Shown piece after piece: positions 42,237 through 51,733 of a stretch of DNA of 51,733 nucleotides. Position 1 is the stretch's first letter, and the number at the start of each line of letters is the position of its first letter. This DNA is from Dissophora ornata (lineage: Eukaryota > Mortierellomycota > Mortierellomycetes > Mortierellales > Mortierellaceae), in contig MU616708.1 of NCBI GenBank assembly GCA_025201705.1, forward strand, positions 1-51,733. The letters are read 5' to 3'. A program made the position numbers and the translations under genes. The notes beneath the pieces were generated by a model that was given only the letters and a program-made list of their open reading frames with translations, was not told where the DNA came from and searched no databases.

Positions 42237-44763
42237 GAATATGAATCACCGAGTACGACATTCATGTCATCTAGGCCCTTCTGAACTCCAGCACTCATCA
42301 AGCTGGTGGCTGCTGATACTAAAGAATTTTCCAGCAGTTAACCCCACCATTGCGTGCTCAGACAAGCTGGATGAATGCGCCGCTGTCCTGAAGGTGGACT
42401 AGATGACGAACACGATCCGAACAGAAGTTTGTCAAGGAAACACGTAACCCGTGTAATGGTTAATAGCTATGCCAGAGGTGATCCTCGTGGACTGGAATAA
42501 TAAAGACCAGTTCGCTTTATTCCTGAATATTTGGTTGAAGTGGTGTAGTACTTTGACCTCCACGCTCTTGGAGAAGAATAAATCATTCGATCGAAGATCA
42601 GGTCGCTAGGATATGCACGACGACGGCTGATAGAAGCATGTTAGAAGCGTCTTTTTTTCTTTTTTTTTAAGGGGGAGGGGGCAACCAACATGAAGATTAG
42701 AAACGATTTGTTCTGCGCTCGAATTATTGATTTTTTTTCTTGTGTTCATTTTGGTCGCGTTCTCGGTGAAAGTGTCATTGCACCTTGCACTGTGATATGC
42801 ATAGACGAATTTGGGATCACCTTTTTTTGTAGTACTTTTTGATCTGCTGGCGAGGGTATACTGGTATAGCCAGTGGGATGCAACTTGTCTTTCAACATGC
42901 ACAGCGTTAGTGCGAATAGAGTATGGGACGTAACACAAAGGTACGAGCTCGTGATAGGTAGAACTCAGGGTGCAGAAAAATGGAAGTAATATCCAGTATC
43001 AGAGGCGCGAGTTTCTGGCGTGCGGAATTCCGGGTATCTTGATTGAAGAAATACATGTTGTCGCTCGGTCCATTTAGAATTTTAAATTGACCAAGACTGA
43101 CAAGGTCGTGGTCAGCGTCGTCATGGACAGTGCATCGGCTCAGTCGGCTTGCCCAGCGTTTTCTTGCTTGGCAATTGATTCCTGTCGTGCATGTTGCCTG
43201 ACTATTACGATGTATTGTTGTGCGTTTACTCTTGCAAACAACCTCAGCAAGCTACTCCTATCTGTGTGCCAAGACCGCGTTGCATTCAGCCCAGTGACAT
43301 GTGTGATCTGGATGTTTGGTGGTCCCGCAACAGTTTCGTCTGCAAACGACGGAAGCAAGCGGATCCAAAGAAGCAAAAGTCCGCTGCTCCTCCAGCCCAC
43401 ATTACGTGGCTTAAATCGCCAATGCGCGCTTGAGGGGTGGTTGTTGTTTGAGGAACACTTGCTCTCAGATACCACGACACAAGCCAATAATTCCTATATT
43501 AGACCAATTTATGGCTGGGGGCTCTTGGAATTGAGTCCAAACGGCGGCAGGGTCGCTTGTCACTGCAGCTCTGCTCTTCCCGCGTTCTGCGGGCCATAGG
43601 AGGCCGGGTGTAACCAGGATGGACCTTGGTCCCTGCTAATGCAATGGTGTGTGACAAGATACGTGTTGGATTGCGACATGCTGTTGGGTTGCGACATGCT
43701 CTGTGTCGGGAAACGGAAAGGTGATCCGAGACGCTGCGGTGAGGACAAACAGGGACATGTACACTTGGCGGCAACAAAAAAGCGGATATTGCTAAATAAA
43801 GAAGCTACAGCCCAGCTGGCACACGCACTGGGTCGTGCACAAGCGAGGGACACGGCTATCTCTGACGATGCTGGAGTGGGCTTGGTTGACAACGAGACAA
43901 TGGAGACGGGACGAGAGCCAACGCCTGTGAATATCACGCACGAAGCATCCGACGAACCTCAGCCCAGGCGCTGGACAGACTACGGACTAGCGGACTATCG
44001 TCACTGGACCTGAATGAAATATGCACGCACCAATCAGTCAGCCAGAGGGAGGAGAGGGTCTGGCAGACAGATCCGTTCAGGAACAGGGACAGGGACGGGG
44101 GGTGGGGGGCGGCAGCGGCACGATGAGCAGCAGCGGCGAGGCAGGCAGGGACAGAGGGCAGCGACGGCAGGGACAGCAGAGACAGCAGAGACAGACAGCG
44201 ACAAGCGACAGCAGGCCGACAGCCTGACTGGCCCGAAAGGGGGGGATAAACCAAGCGAGACAAGGCGGATGCATATTTTTATAATATTTAACGCCCAGCA
44301 CACCGCACCTCCCGCGCACCACTTTGCTTCTCTCTCTCTTTTCTCTCTTTTCTCTCCATCGCTGATTCGAATCTCTCCATCCCTCGCATCTCTAATCCAC
44401 CCCTTGATCCGCCCTTCATCTGCCACCTGGACGCCACCCCGTGATCCTCCCCTGCACCCCATCGCTCCCCTCCCCCGTGCTCCTCCTTTGCCTGCTTGCC
44501 TGCCTGCCTGCCTGCCTGACTCGCACCACAAGGTACACTCCTCCCCCTTGCTCTCTCCCCGTCCTTAATCGCCGAATCCACGGCCCATCCCTGTCTCCCA
44601 CCGACCACCTCATCCTCCATCGATCCCCTCTCTGTCTCTTCCCTGATTCGCCGATCCCGCCTCCGACTCGCGCGCTGTCTCTCCTCCACGTTTTTTTTTT
44701 CCCTTTGCAACTGCATATCTAATTTTGTTTCTGCCGTCCTTCACATACATCGACATAGAGAGC
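42237..44763. promoter_or_regulatory. long intergenic region upstream of the P4-ATPase
   Basis: About 2.5 kb with no recognised gene. A 170-codon frame (43087-43599, no ATG start) and a 124-codon frame with ATG (43639-44013) are open on the plus strand. Neither resembles a known family, and both have antisense open frames of similar length. Purine/G-rich repeats occupy 44040-44240 and a long pyrimidine-rich stretch 44320-44740, the likely core promoter and leader of the P4-ATPase gene. Confidence 0.5.
44080..44112 (+). other. G-quadruplex-like tract upstream of P4-ATPase
   Basis: Runs of G (three, three, six and six) separated by loops of one to three bases, inside a longer GGGACAG-rich segment. 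Located about 660 bp upstream of the P4-ATPase start codon on the non-template strand. Confidence 0.55.
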
Positions 44764-47700
44764 ATGGCATTGCCCAACAACGGCAAGGCGCCCACGGGCC
44801 TGCCTCCCGTCGCTACCTCGTCGTTATCGCAGCCCCAGCCCCAGCAAGGACAGCAGCAGTATATCCAGCCACCTCCATTCCATTCTCCATCTTCCGCAGC
44901 CTCGGCGTCGACCGTCTTCCAACCTGCACCTGATTCTCCAGACAGCAACTCCTCAAGCATACCCACGCTCCACTCTCGTCGTCGGCGAGCCACCCTGCAA
45001 GGACAGCAGCCGTCAATCATCACCGTCCCTCCTGTCTCCCCCTCCACCCAACAACACAGCCAACTCACTAATACCACCCAGGACAGGAACGCCCTGATCG
45101 ACCGTCCAGAACCAACCCCTCTTGGTGCACACTCGACTACAATGGAGCTTGGATCCGTAAACAACTCGTCAAGAGCGACGGCAGCTGTGGCAGCAGTATC
45201 GGCAGCAGGGGAGCCACTGGTGTCTGCACCCATCTCTGTAGACTCGTACGAGGAACGGTCTCGCCGTGACTCTGGGGCTACGACAGACTCAACCCCAGTG
45301 CCTCCGGCCGGCTGCCTGACCGTTCTCATCAACAAGCTTAGAGGCCGCGGAGCACTTGTAGCGAGGAAGAGCAGCCGTGTCATCCCCGTCTCTTCCTCTC
45401 GCACAACTCCTTTGATCCAGCCAGAGACTGGCAAGCCCTACGTATCGAACGCTGTGACGACAGCTCGTTACAGCATCTGGGACTTTTTGCCAAAGCAACT
45501 CTATGCCCAGTTCTCAAAGATCGCCAACGTCTACTTCCTGTTCGTGGCGTCGCTGCAAATGGTGCCGAGTTGGTCTCCAACAGGACAGTACACGACCCTC
45601 GTTCCCCTACTACTCTTTTTGTCAATTGCAATCGCGCACGAAGGTTATGACGACCTTCGGAGACACAGGCAGGATAGTGGAGAGAATAACCAGCAGGCTA
45701 ATGTCTTCCGCAGCTATCGGAATGCAACGAATTCTGTCTCTTCCCAGGACTATCACAACCGGCAGCAAGAACAACAGCTGTCTTCTCATCCAAACTCTGC
45801 TACTGCGTCATCGCAATATATGTTTAACGCTGCTGCGGAGTCTGCTTTGGGATCTGAGGAGCTCTCAATCACGATACCACTCACGCCTGCGACACTAGCA
45901 CCCACGCCCAACCTTCCAGTCTTTCAAAAGATCAAGTGGAAGGATTTGGCGGTGGGTGACATTGTCCGGGTGGATCAGAACGATTGGGTCCCTGCGGATC
46001 TGATTTTGCTGCATTCCGTAGGCCCTGAGGGGGCCTGTTATGTCGAGACCGCAGCGCTAGATGGCGAGACCAATCTGAAGCAGCGGCAGGCACTCAAGAT
46101 CACAAATGATACCATCCGCTCACCCGAGGACATCGCATCGTTCATAGGTACAGTGTTTATTTGTTTACTTGCAAGGTCAAAACCGGGGTGTACATGACGC
46201 CCGCGATGGAGGGAGGGAGGGGCGTTGTCGGCATGGAGACGGATCTCTGCTTGCTTTCCCCCCTTCTCTTTATTCCATTTTTTCAGTGTCAGTGGGGTTA
46301 AGGTTCTGGCTGATGTTTCTCCTGTTGAACTGTTTGGAGTGAGCGCTTTGTCATACTTCGGTCTTGGTCGGTGCTCGTATGAGGTCCATCCGGCTATTTT
46401 AATTATGCGTGCGAGTCAGTGAGAGAATACCAGGCTGCAAAGGGGAGAGAGAGAGAAAAAGAAAGGCGCTATTGTCAAACTATAATTTTATTGCTGACTT
46501 GTTTACGTGCTCTTCTCATCAATCGACCTAGGTTGCGCCCACACCGAACATCCCAACCAGGACCTGTACAACTTTGAGGGTTTTATGGAAATTGGCCATG
46601 GAAGAAACCTGCCTCGATATCCCCTGAGTATTAACCAGATCCTACTCCGCGGCACCATCCTGCGCAACACGCCCTATGTGTACGGTCTTGTCGTCTTCTC
46701 GGGCGAGGACACCAAGATCCGTCAGAACGGCTCCAAGAATGTGCGTACCAAGGCGCCAAGCATGCAGCGCTTGATTAACAAGGTCATCATCGTCATTTTC
46801 AGCATTGTCATCTTTTTGTCCGCACTCTGCACGGTCTTCAGCGCAATCTGGAACAACAATAACGACAAGCCCGGACACTCATCCTGGTATCTGACGGCCA
46901 AGGGCGTTGTTCACAGCGACACTGCATCTGTTCTCTTTGGATACATTGTTCTCTTCAACACCATGATCCCAATCTCACTCTACGTCACCATGGAGTTGGT
47001 CAAGCTACTTCAGGCCTACTTTATCCAACACGACATCGAGATGTATGATCCAATCTCAGACACACCCGCCGAGGCTAGAACATCAGTCATCAACGAAGAA
47101 TTAGGTCAGGTCAGCTACCTCTTTTCGGACAAGACAGGAACGCTCACAGAGAACGTCATGATCTTTCGAAAGTTCTGTGTAGCCGGCCATTCGTTCAATC
47201 ATGACCTGGATCCAGAGTCCGTCAAGACCGCTGCAAAGCTAGCTCACGAGAATCAGGACGTGCTCGCATCAGAGGGGCACGATCGCCGCGAAGGATCGAC
47301 GCCGGAAGGAGATACGTCGCTTAGGCGAGACAAGTATAAGAGCAAGGCCGGGAAGGTTGTTGGCAAACTGAGACGTTCGTCGCTTCGTCGCCATGGACAA
47401 AGGTCTAGCGTTGGGTACCAAAGTCTGGGGGGCAAGGAAATGATGACAGAGATGGAGTCTGGACCGTATTCGGAATCCTATCCCGAGAGCGTCCATGCTG
47501 GGAGCAAGCCATCATACGCAGAGACCATTGTCCCTTGCACACCTACTTCTCAACTGGTTCCATTCTTGAAATCTGGGGCCCGCCACGCAATGTCAGACAG
47601 GGTTCGATTTTTCTTGTTGGCCATGGCGCTGTGCCACGATGCGGTCCCGGAACTGATGGATGAATCTGACCCGATGAGTTTCAAGTACCAGGCAGCTAGT

Positions 47701-50316
47701 CCAGATGAGAATGCACTGGTTGCGGGCGCTATGGAACTAGGCTATGTCTTTGTGGAGCGCACTCGAGGAGGAATTCGTGTCAGGAGCTTACCTACATCTG
47801 CAGATGAGAATCCTAAGGAGGAGTTTTACGAGATTTTGAATGTTATCGACTTCTCGAGTAAGCGAAAGCGTATGTCAGTCGTCTATCGAATGCCCGATGG
47901 GCAAATCTGCCTATTCACCAAAGGTGCCGACTCGATCATTCTGGAGCGTGTCCGAGACCCACAGACAGGATTCAATGATTTTCATAACATGGATTCGCCC
48001 ACACCCTTTTCACCCGACTCTGTGCATGGATACGATGGCTTGGACCCTCTGGAGAGCCTCGAATATTCAAAGTCCGGAAAAGGTCGTAGATACACGGCGG
48101 AGAGATCATCGACGTCAGGAGCGGGCGTTGGTATCGAAATTGATGGCAGAATTCGAAAGGATCACCAGGAAAATTATAACACCACCAAAGATGGTACGGA
48201 GGAGGACGAAATCGGCGCTTACTTTTTTGGTCAGACGCCTGGATGGACACAATCGGAGATGTGGGAGTATCAGCAGACCATGGATCATATCCAGGAGTAC
48301 GCTACGACTGGATTGAGAACTCTGCTCTACGGCCACCGATTCTTGTCGAAGGAGGAGTATGGTCAATGGTCGAAGCAATATGCGGATGCTCAGAGCGCTA
48401 TTGAAAGCAGGCAAGAGAAGCTGGAACAGGTAGCAGAGTTACTGGAACAGAATTTAGACATGACTGGCGCAACCGCCATCGAGGACAAGCTGCAGGTCGG
48501 AGTTCCGGGGACGATTGACAAGCTGCGGCGAGCGGGTATTCGACTCTGGATGTTGACAGGAGACAAGCGCGAGACCGCCATCAATATCGGATACTCTTGC
48601 CGCCTCATCAAGGACTACTCGTCGACCATTATCCTGGATGTGCCGACACAGGCCCAGGCTCATAAGGCGTTGAATAAGGCCATGAAAGATGTGAGCAGGG
48701 GCAAGTCGCGCCATGTGGTCGTGGTCATTGATGGAGCGACTTTGGGAATCGTGGAGCAATCGAGCGAGTTGATGGCTCTGTTTGTGGAGCTAGGTATTCG
48801 CGCAGACTCTGTGATCTGTTGCAGAGTCAGCCCTGCACAGAAGGCGATCGTGGTTAAAACTGTCCGCGCCAGATGCAAGCACGCCGTGACTCTTGCGATC
48901 GGTGATGGCGCCAACGATATTGCCATGATCCAGGAGGCCAATGTCGGTATCGGCATCACGGGTAAAGAAGGTCTCCAGGCAGCTCGGTCCAGTGATTACT
49001 CGATCGCGCAGTTCCGGTTCCTGGAGAGGCTACTTCTTGTACATGGCCGATGGTCGTACGTGCGTGTGTCCAAGTTTGTGTTGGGCACGTTCTACAAGTG
49101 CGCAACTTTCTACCTTACCCAGGGACTGTTCCAAATTTTTACGGGATTCTCGGGCACTTCGCTCTACGAGCAGTGGACTCTCTCATTCTACAACACCTTG
49201 TTCTCATCCCTGCCAGTGATGGTCGTTGGAATGTTTGAGCAGGATCTGAAGGCGTCAACTCTTCTGCTTGTGCCAGAGTTGTACACGTTTGGACAGCGGA
49301 ACTGCGGCTTTTCGCTCATGACGTACTCGACCTGGATGGCAGCTGCAGTCTATCAGGCGATCGCAGCTTTGATGGTGCCTCTCTGGATTGCAGGAGCGAT
49401 CGGCAAATTTGGAGTGGAGCCCGATGACGAAGCTCTATTTCCTATGGGTCTGGGTGTCTACACGACCATTGTGTTGGTCGTGACCTTCAAGATTGCGTAC
49501 CTCGAGACCCACAACTGGTCGGTCATGACGCACGTCACCTCGCTCATGACGATCCTAGCTTGGTTCGGATATAATACCGTGTACTCTTTCTTTTACCCAA
49601 TCCGAACTGCTGGCTATCATGTTCGAGGAGTCTTCCAGGCATTGGCAGGTCATTTGCCGTTCTGGCTGACGATCATTGTTGCGTCCATGATTGCGATCAT
49701 CCCCAACATCATAGCCAAGATATTGAAGGCGCAGATGTTCCCCACGGATGTGGATCTGTACCAGGAGCTGGAGAAGGATCCAGAGGCTGTACAGCGATGG
49801 AAGGAATGGGAGGCTGAGCTTGGTAATCAAGGAGCCGAGGCTGAGGGAGTGACGGGATCCAAAATCCAGAGACGTTTGTCGATTGCTGCGAGTATTGTGT
49901 CAAGAAATTCCAGTCGTCATGCCCCCAGTGTGTCCAGTCGAAGAGGACGGTCTAAGAGCCAGAACCAACACGAGGGAACTATCCGGACATCTGCGGTTGG
50001 ACGCCACTCGCACGACGCGGACAGGAGCTCGTTTGGAGAGGGACAGGATCAGGTCGGAGATCTTTGGACGGCGGGAACGCACCGTCGTGGGGCGAGCAGT
50101 GCAAGCCACCTAACCCGTGAACAGCAGCAGCGAAGATCAATGTCAGGCTATCGGTCGTCATCAGGACCAAAGTCTGCGACCCAGCCCAACTTCCTGAGAT
50201 CGCTTCCCCTTGCGGTCCCTCCAGAGTCAGGTGTTTCTTCAGATAACTTTGGTCGTGAACTGCGAAGGGCTTCATCTGCGGGAGATGCGGTGACACATTC
50301 GGCTCGACCGCAGTGA
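44764..50316 (+). CDS. P4-ATPase phospholipid flippase, Dnf3-like
   Basis: Aminophospholipid/phosphatidylcholine translocase that moves lipids to the cytosolic leaflet of late-secretory membranes. Two exons: 44764-46147 and 46532-50316; 5169 nt, 1722 residues. Residues 1-215 are disordered (P/Q/S-rich). The P4 N-terminal motif follows (ARYSIWDFLPKQLYAQFSKIANVYF, in parts, about 230-260), then the actuator loop with LDGETNLK, the phosphorylation motif DKTGTLT (Asp about 661), KGAD, LTGDKRETAINIGYSCRLI and GDGAND (about 1252), then the C-terminal membrane helices and a basic S/R-rich tail. Length and the strings RRHRQDSGENN and DKLRRAGIRLWMLTGDK (in parts) resemble yeast Dnf3 more than Drs2 or Dnf1. 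Inserts lie in the actuator domain (Q/S/N-rich) and the nucleotide domain. A flippase of this group normally pairs with a Cdc50-type subunit, not present here. Confidence 0.95.
46148..46531 (+). other. single intron of P4-ATPase gene
   Basis: A 384-nt intron interrupting the segment after LDGETNLK, joining DIASFIG to CAHTEHPNQ. The boundaries are GT-AG and the frame is exact. Nothing recognised inside. Confidence 0.8.
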
Positions 50317-50568
50317 TGGTATTGAATCTCGTTCCAGGATGGAGGTGAACGTGCGAACAAAAAACAAAAACAAAAACAAAAACAATCTGTACCTTCTTTG
50401 TGAATATTCCCTTCTTCTTGTACAATTAGCGTTTAGTCTTTCGTTATTCTAGCATTGTTTAAAAAAAAGTATTTTTTCTGTCTACAAGTTGCGGATTTGC
50501 ACGCCCTGTTTTTGATACTTTATGTGGCACTTTGGGATGATGTTGTCAAAAAAAGAACTATTTGCGCC
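50317..50568. other. convergent 3' region, P4-ATPase / RBMX2-like
   Basis: A 252-bp gap between convergent stops, with an ACAAAA-type tandem run at 50359-50383 and A/T runs. Holds both 3' untranslated regions. Confidence 0.5.
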
Positions 50569-51688
50569 TCATGGCCGCCTAGGGCTTCTGCTACGACTGC
50601 GAACGTAATCTGGGCTTGAGCGACGACCTCGAGGACTGCGGCTGCGACTCCTGTATCGCGCGTCGCGGTCATTCTCTCGTCGGCGCGAGTATGGTGAGGG
50701 ACTGCGTCGTCGACGGGATGAAGAGTAGCGATCCCTACTATCATCGCGATATCTATCGCGATCCCTGCTTCTGCTGGTATCTATTTGCCTCAAATCTCTT
50801 TTACTACTGCTACTTCCGCCATCCCGTGCCCTGTCTCGAGTCCTGTCTGGATACGTTGACGAGCTATGTCGGTTGGGAGATGGCGACAATGTTCGAGATT
50901 GGTCGCGATAAGAACGATGTCGTCTCGAGACTGGCGATGGTGATCTTGACCTAGATCTACGAACTCTTACAGGTGCTGCTGCCGCTCCTGGAGGCGGTCC
51001 TGAAGACGATGCAGCCGCTGTTCGGTCATCCTGGATCCTTACATTTCCATCCTTGCTGCCCTTGCTCTTAAGAATTTGATCTTCCTCCTCCATCTTGTTG
51101 CTAACTACATCCTGACTTTTGCCCTCTTTCTCCTTGCGTTCATGGCTTGCTTCATCGCCATTCCCTTTGACATCATCGACTTTGTCATCACCCTTCTCTT
51201 TCTTTTCCTTCTTCTCCTTCTTCTCCTTTTTGGCTGCCTTTTTAAGTTCACGGCGTGCCCGCCTCTCAGCCTTGGACTCAGATTTTCCTCCGTCGTCGCC
51301 CTCCTTTCCTGATTTGCGCTTTGACGATTTCTTGCCTTTGCTCTCCTTTTTGCGGCGTTTCTGGAGAAGGTATTCTCTCATGGGATCGTCGATATCGATT
51401 CCTGTGTCATCCACCTCTGACTCACTGGACGATTCATCTTCAGAGTTTTCTTCTAGATGATTCAAATGACTGTTGTCAGTAGTCATGAAAATAGAACCCG
51501 CAGTGGCTCATAAAACATAGACACTTCCTATATATTATTTTTTTTCGCCCGCAAGTACCTTCAATGGGTTTGGGCGCAGCGTTATTGATCATGTCCTCAT
51601 CTGGCTCGACTTCGTTACCGTCCGCATCAAAGACCTTGGGAACCTTGTAGTTTTGCACATGATCTACTCGAACTACCCTCCCACCCAC
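50569..51688 (-). CDS. RBMX2/Ist3-like splicing factor (3' part, continues past the edge)
   Basis: C-terminal part of an RNA-binding protein of the RES complex group (yeast Ist3/Snu17, S. pombe Cwf29, human RBMX2), which joins the activated spliceosome with Bud13. Exons seen: 51688-51559 and 51452-50569; further 5' exons with most of the RRM lie beyond the right edge. The first visible exon carries the end of the RRM (GGRVVRVDHVQNYKVPK), which matches the family's RxxRVDHVxNY string. The rest is unusually long: an acidic D/E/S segment, K/E-rich blocks (KKEKKEKKEKKEK) and a C-terminal RS domain with many SRSRS and RDR repeats ending SPRRP. RBMX2 has a comparable charged tail; yeast Ist3 lacks it. 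Confidence 0.9.
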
Positions 51689-51700
51689 CTAAGCAACACA

Positions 51701-51733
51701 GAGGAGGAGGAGGAGGAGGAGGAGGAGGAGGAG
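51701..51733. repeat. (GAG)11 microsatellite at right edge
   Basis: Eleven perfect GAG units run to the end of the window. On the minus strand this is a CTC tract forming the pyrimidine-rich 3' end of an intron of the RBMX2-like gene, immediately before the acceptor at 51690-51689. The run may extend beyond the window. Confidence 0.9.

Noticed and set aside
43087..43599. 170-codon plus-strand frame
   Set aside because: Begins without ATG, shows no recognised motif, and the minus strand is open for 115 codons over the same bases.
44610..45434. 274-codon minus-strand frame
   Set aside because: Antisense to the P/Q/S-rich N-terminus of the P4-ATPase; a compositional effect.

Overview
The window reads as a gene-dense, intron-rich nuclear segment of an early-diverging fungus. 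A Mortierella-type mould (Mortierellomycotina/Mucoromycota) fits best. The grounds are many short GT-AG introns, tiny first exons, a Zn2Cys6 regulator with glutamine-rich tracts, a Dnf3-type flippase, and a decayed pentapeptide/WD40 protein of a kind I associate with large Mortierella families. The genus is an inference; no rRNA or tRNA gene was found to test it. I rebuilt 17 protein genes (one partial), one doubtful small gene and one pseudogene by following reading frame, splice sites and family conservation. Every complete model sums to a whole number of codons.

Layout, left to right. 0.2-8.2 kb, all on the minus strand: PP2A B56 regulatory subunit, the Bub3-binding zinc-finger protein BuGZ/ZNF207, and ribosomal protein eL27. 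8.4-14.4 kb, minus: the large GATOR1/SEACIT subunit Iml1 (DEPDC5), divergent from a Rab2 GTPase (plus). 16.5-24.5 kb, compact housekeeping genes: mitochondrial ATP synthase epsilon (minus), Ost2/DAD1 (minus), SmD2 (plus), uL14 (minus), a small zinc-finger protein (plus) and DNA polymerase alpha subunit B (minus). 24.7-31.8 kb: an unrecognised proline/arginine-rich protein and a GH63-type glucosidase homolog, both plus. 32.0-35.9 kb: a Zn2Cys6 transcription factor (minus). 38.1-39.9 kb: a membrane-anchored paraoxonase-like protein (plus). 40.8-42.2 kb: the pseudogene. 44.8-50.3 kb: the P4-ATPase (plus). 50.6 kb to the right edge: the 3' part of an RBMX2/Ist3-type splicing factor (minus).

There is no operon-like theme. 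The genes cover translation (eL27, uL14), splicing (SmD2, RBMX2), replication and mitosis (Pol alpha B, BuGZ, B56), nutrient signalling (Iml1), trafficking and lipid asymmetry (Rab2, P4-ATPase), N-glycosylation (Ost2) and respiration (epsilon). Four divergent pairs share promoters of only 153-229 bp. The most unusual points concern gene structure: an intron in eL27 that fits only as AT-AC if the conserved protein is to be kept, a 6-nt microexon in the GH63 gene, 11-nt and 16-nt microexons in Rab2, and start codons isolated on 5- to 13-nt exons in three genes. No CRISPR array, phage or intact transposon was seen.
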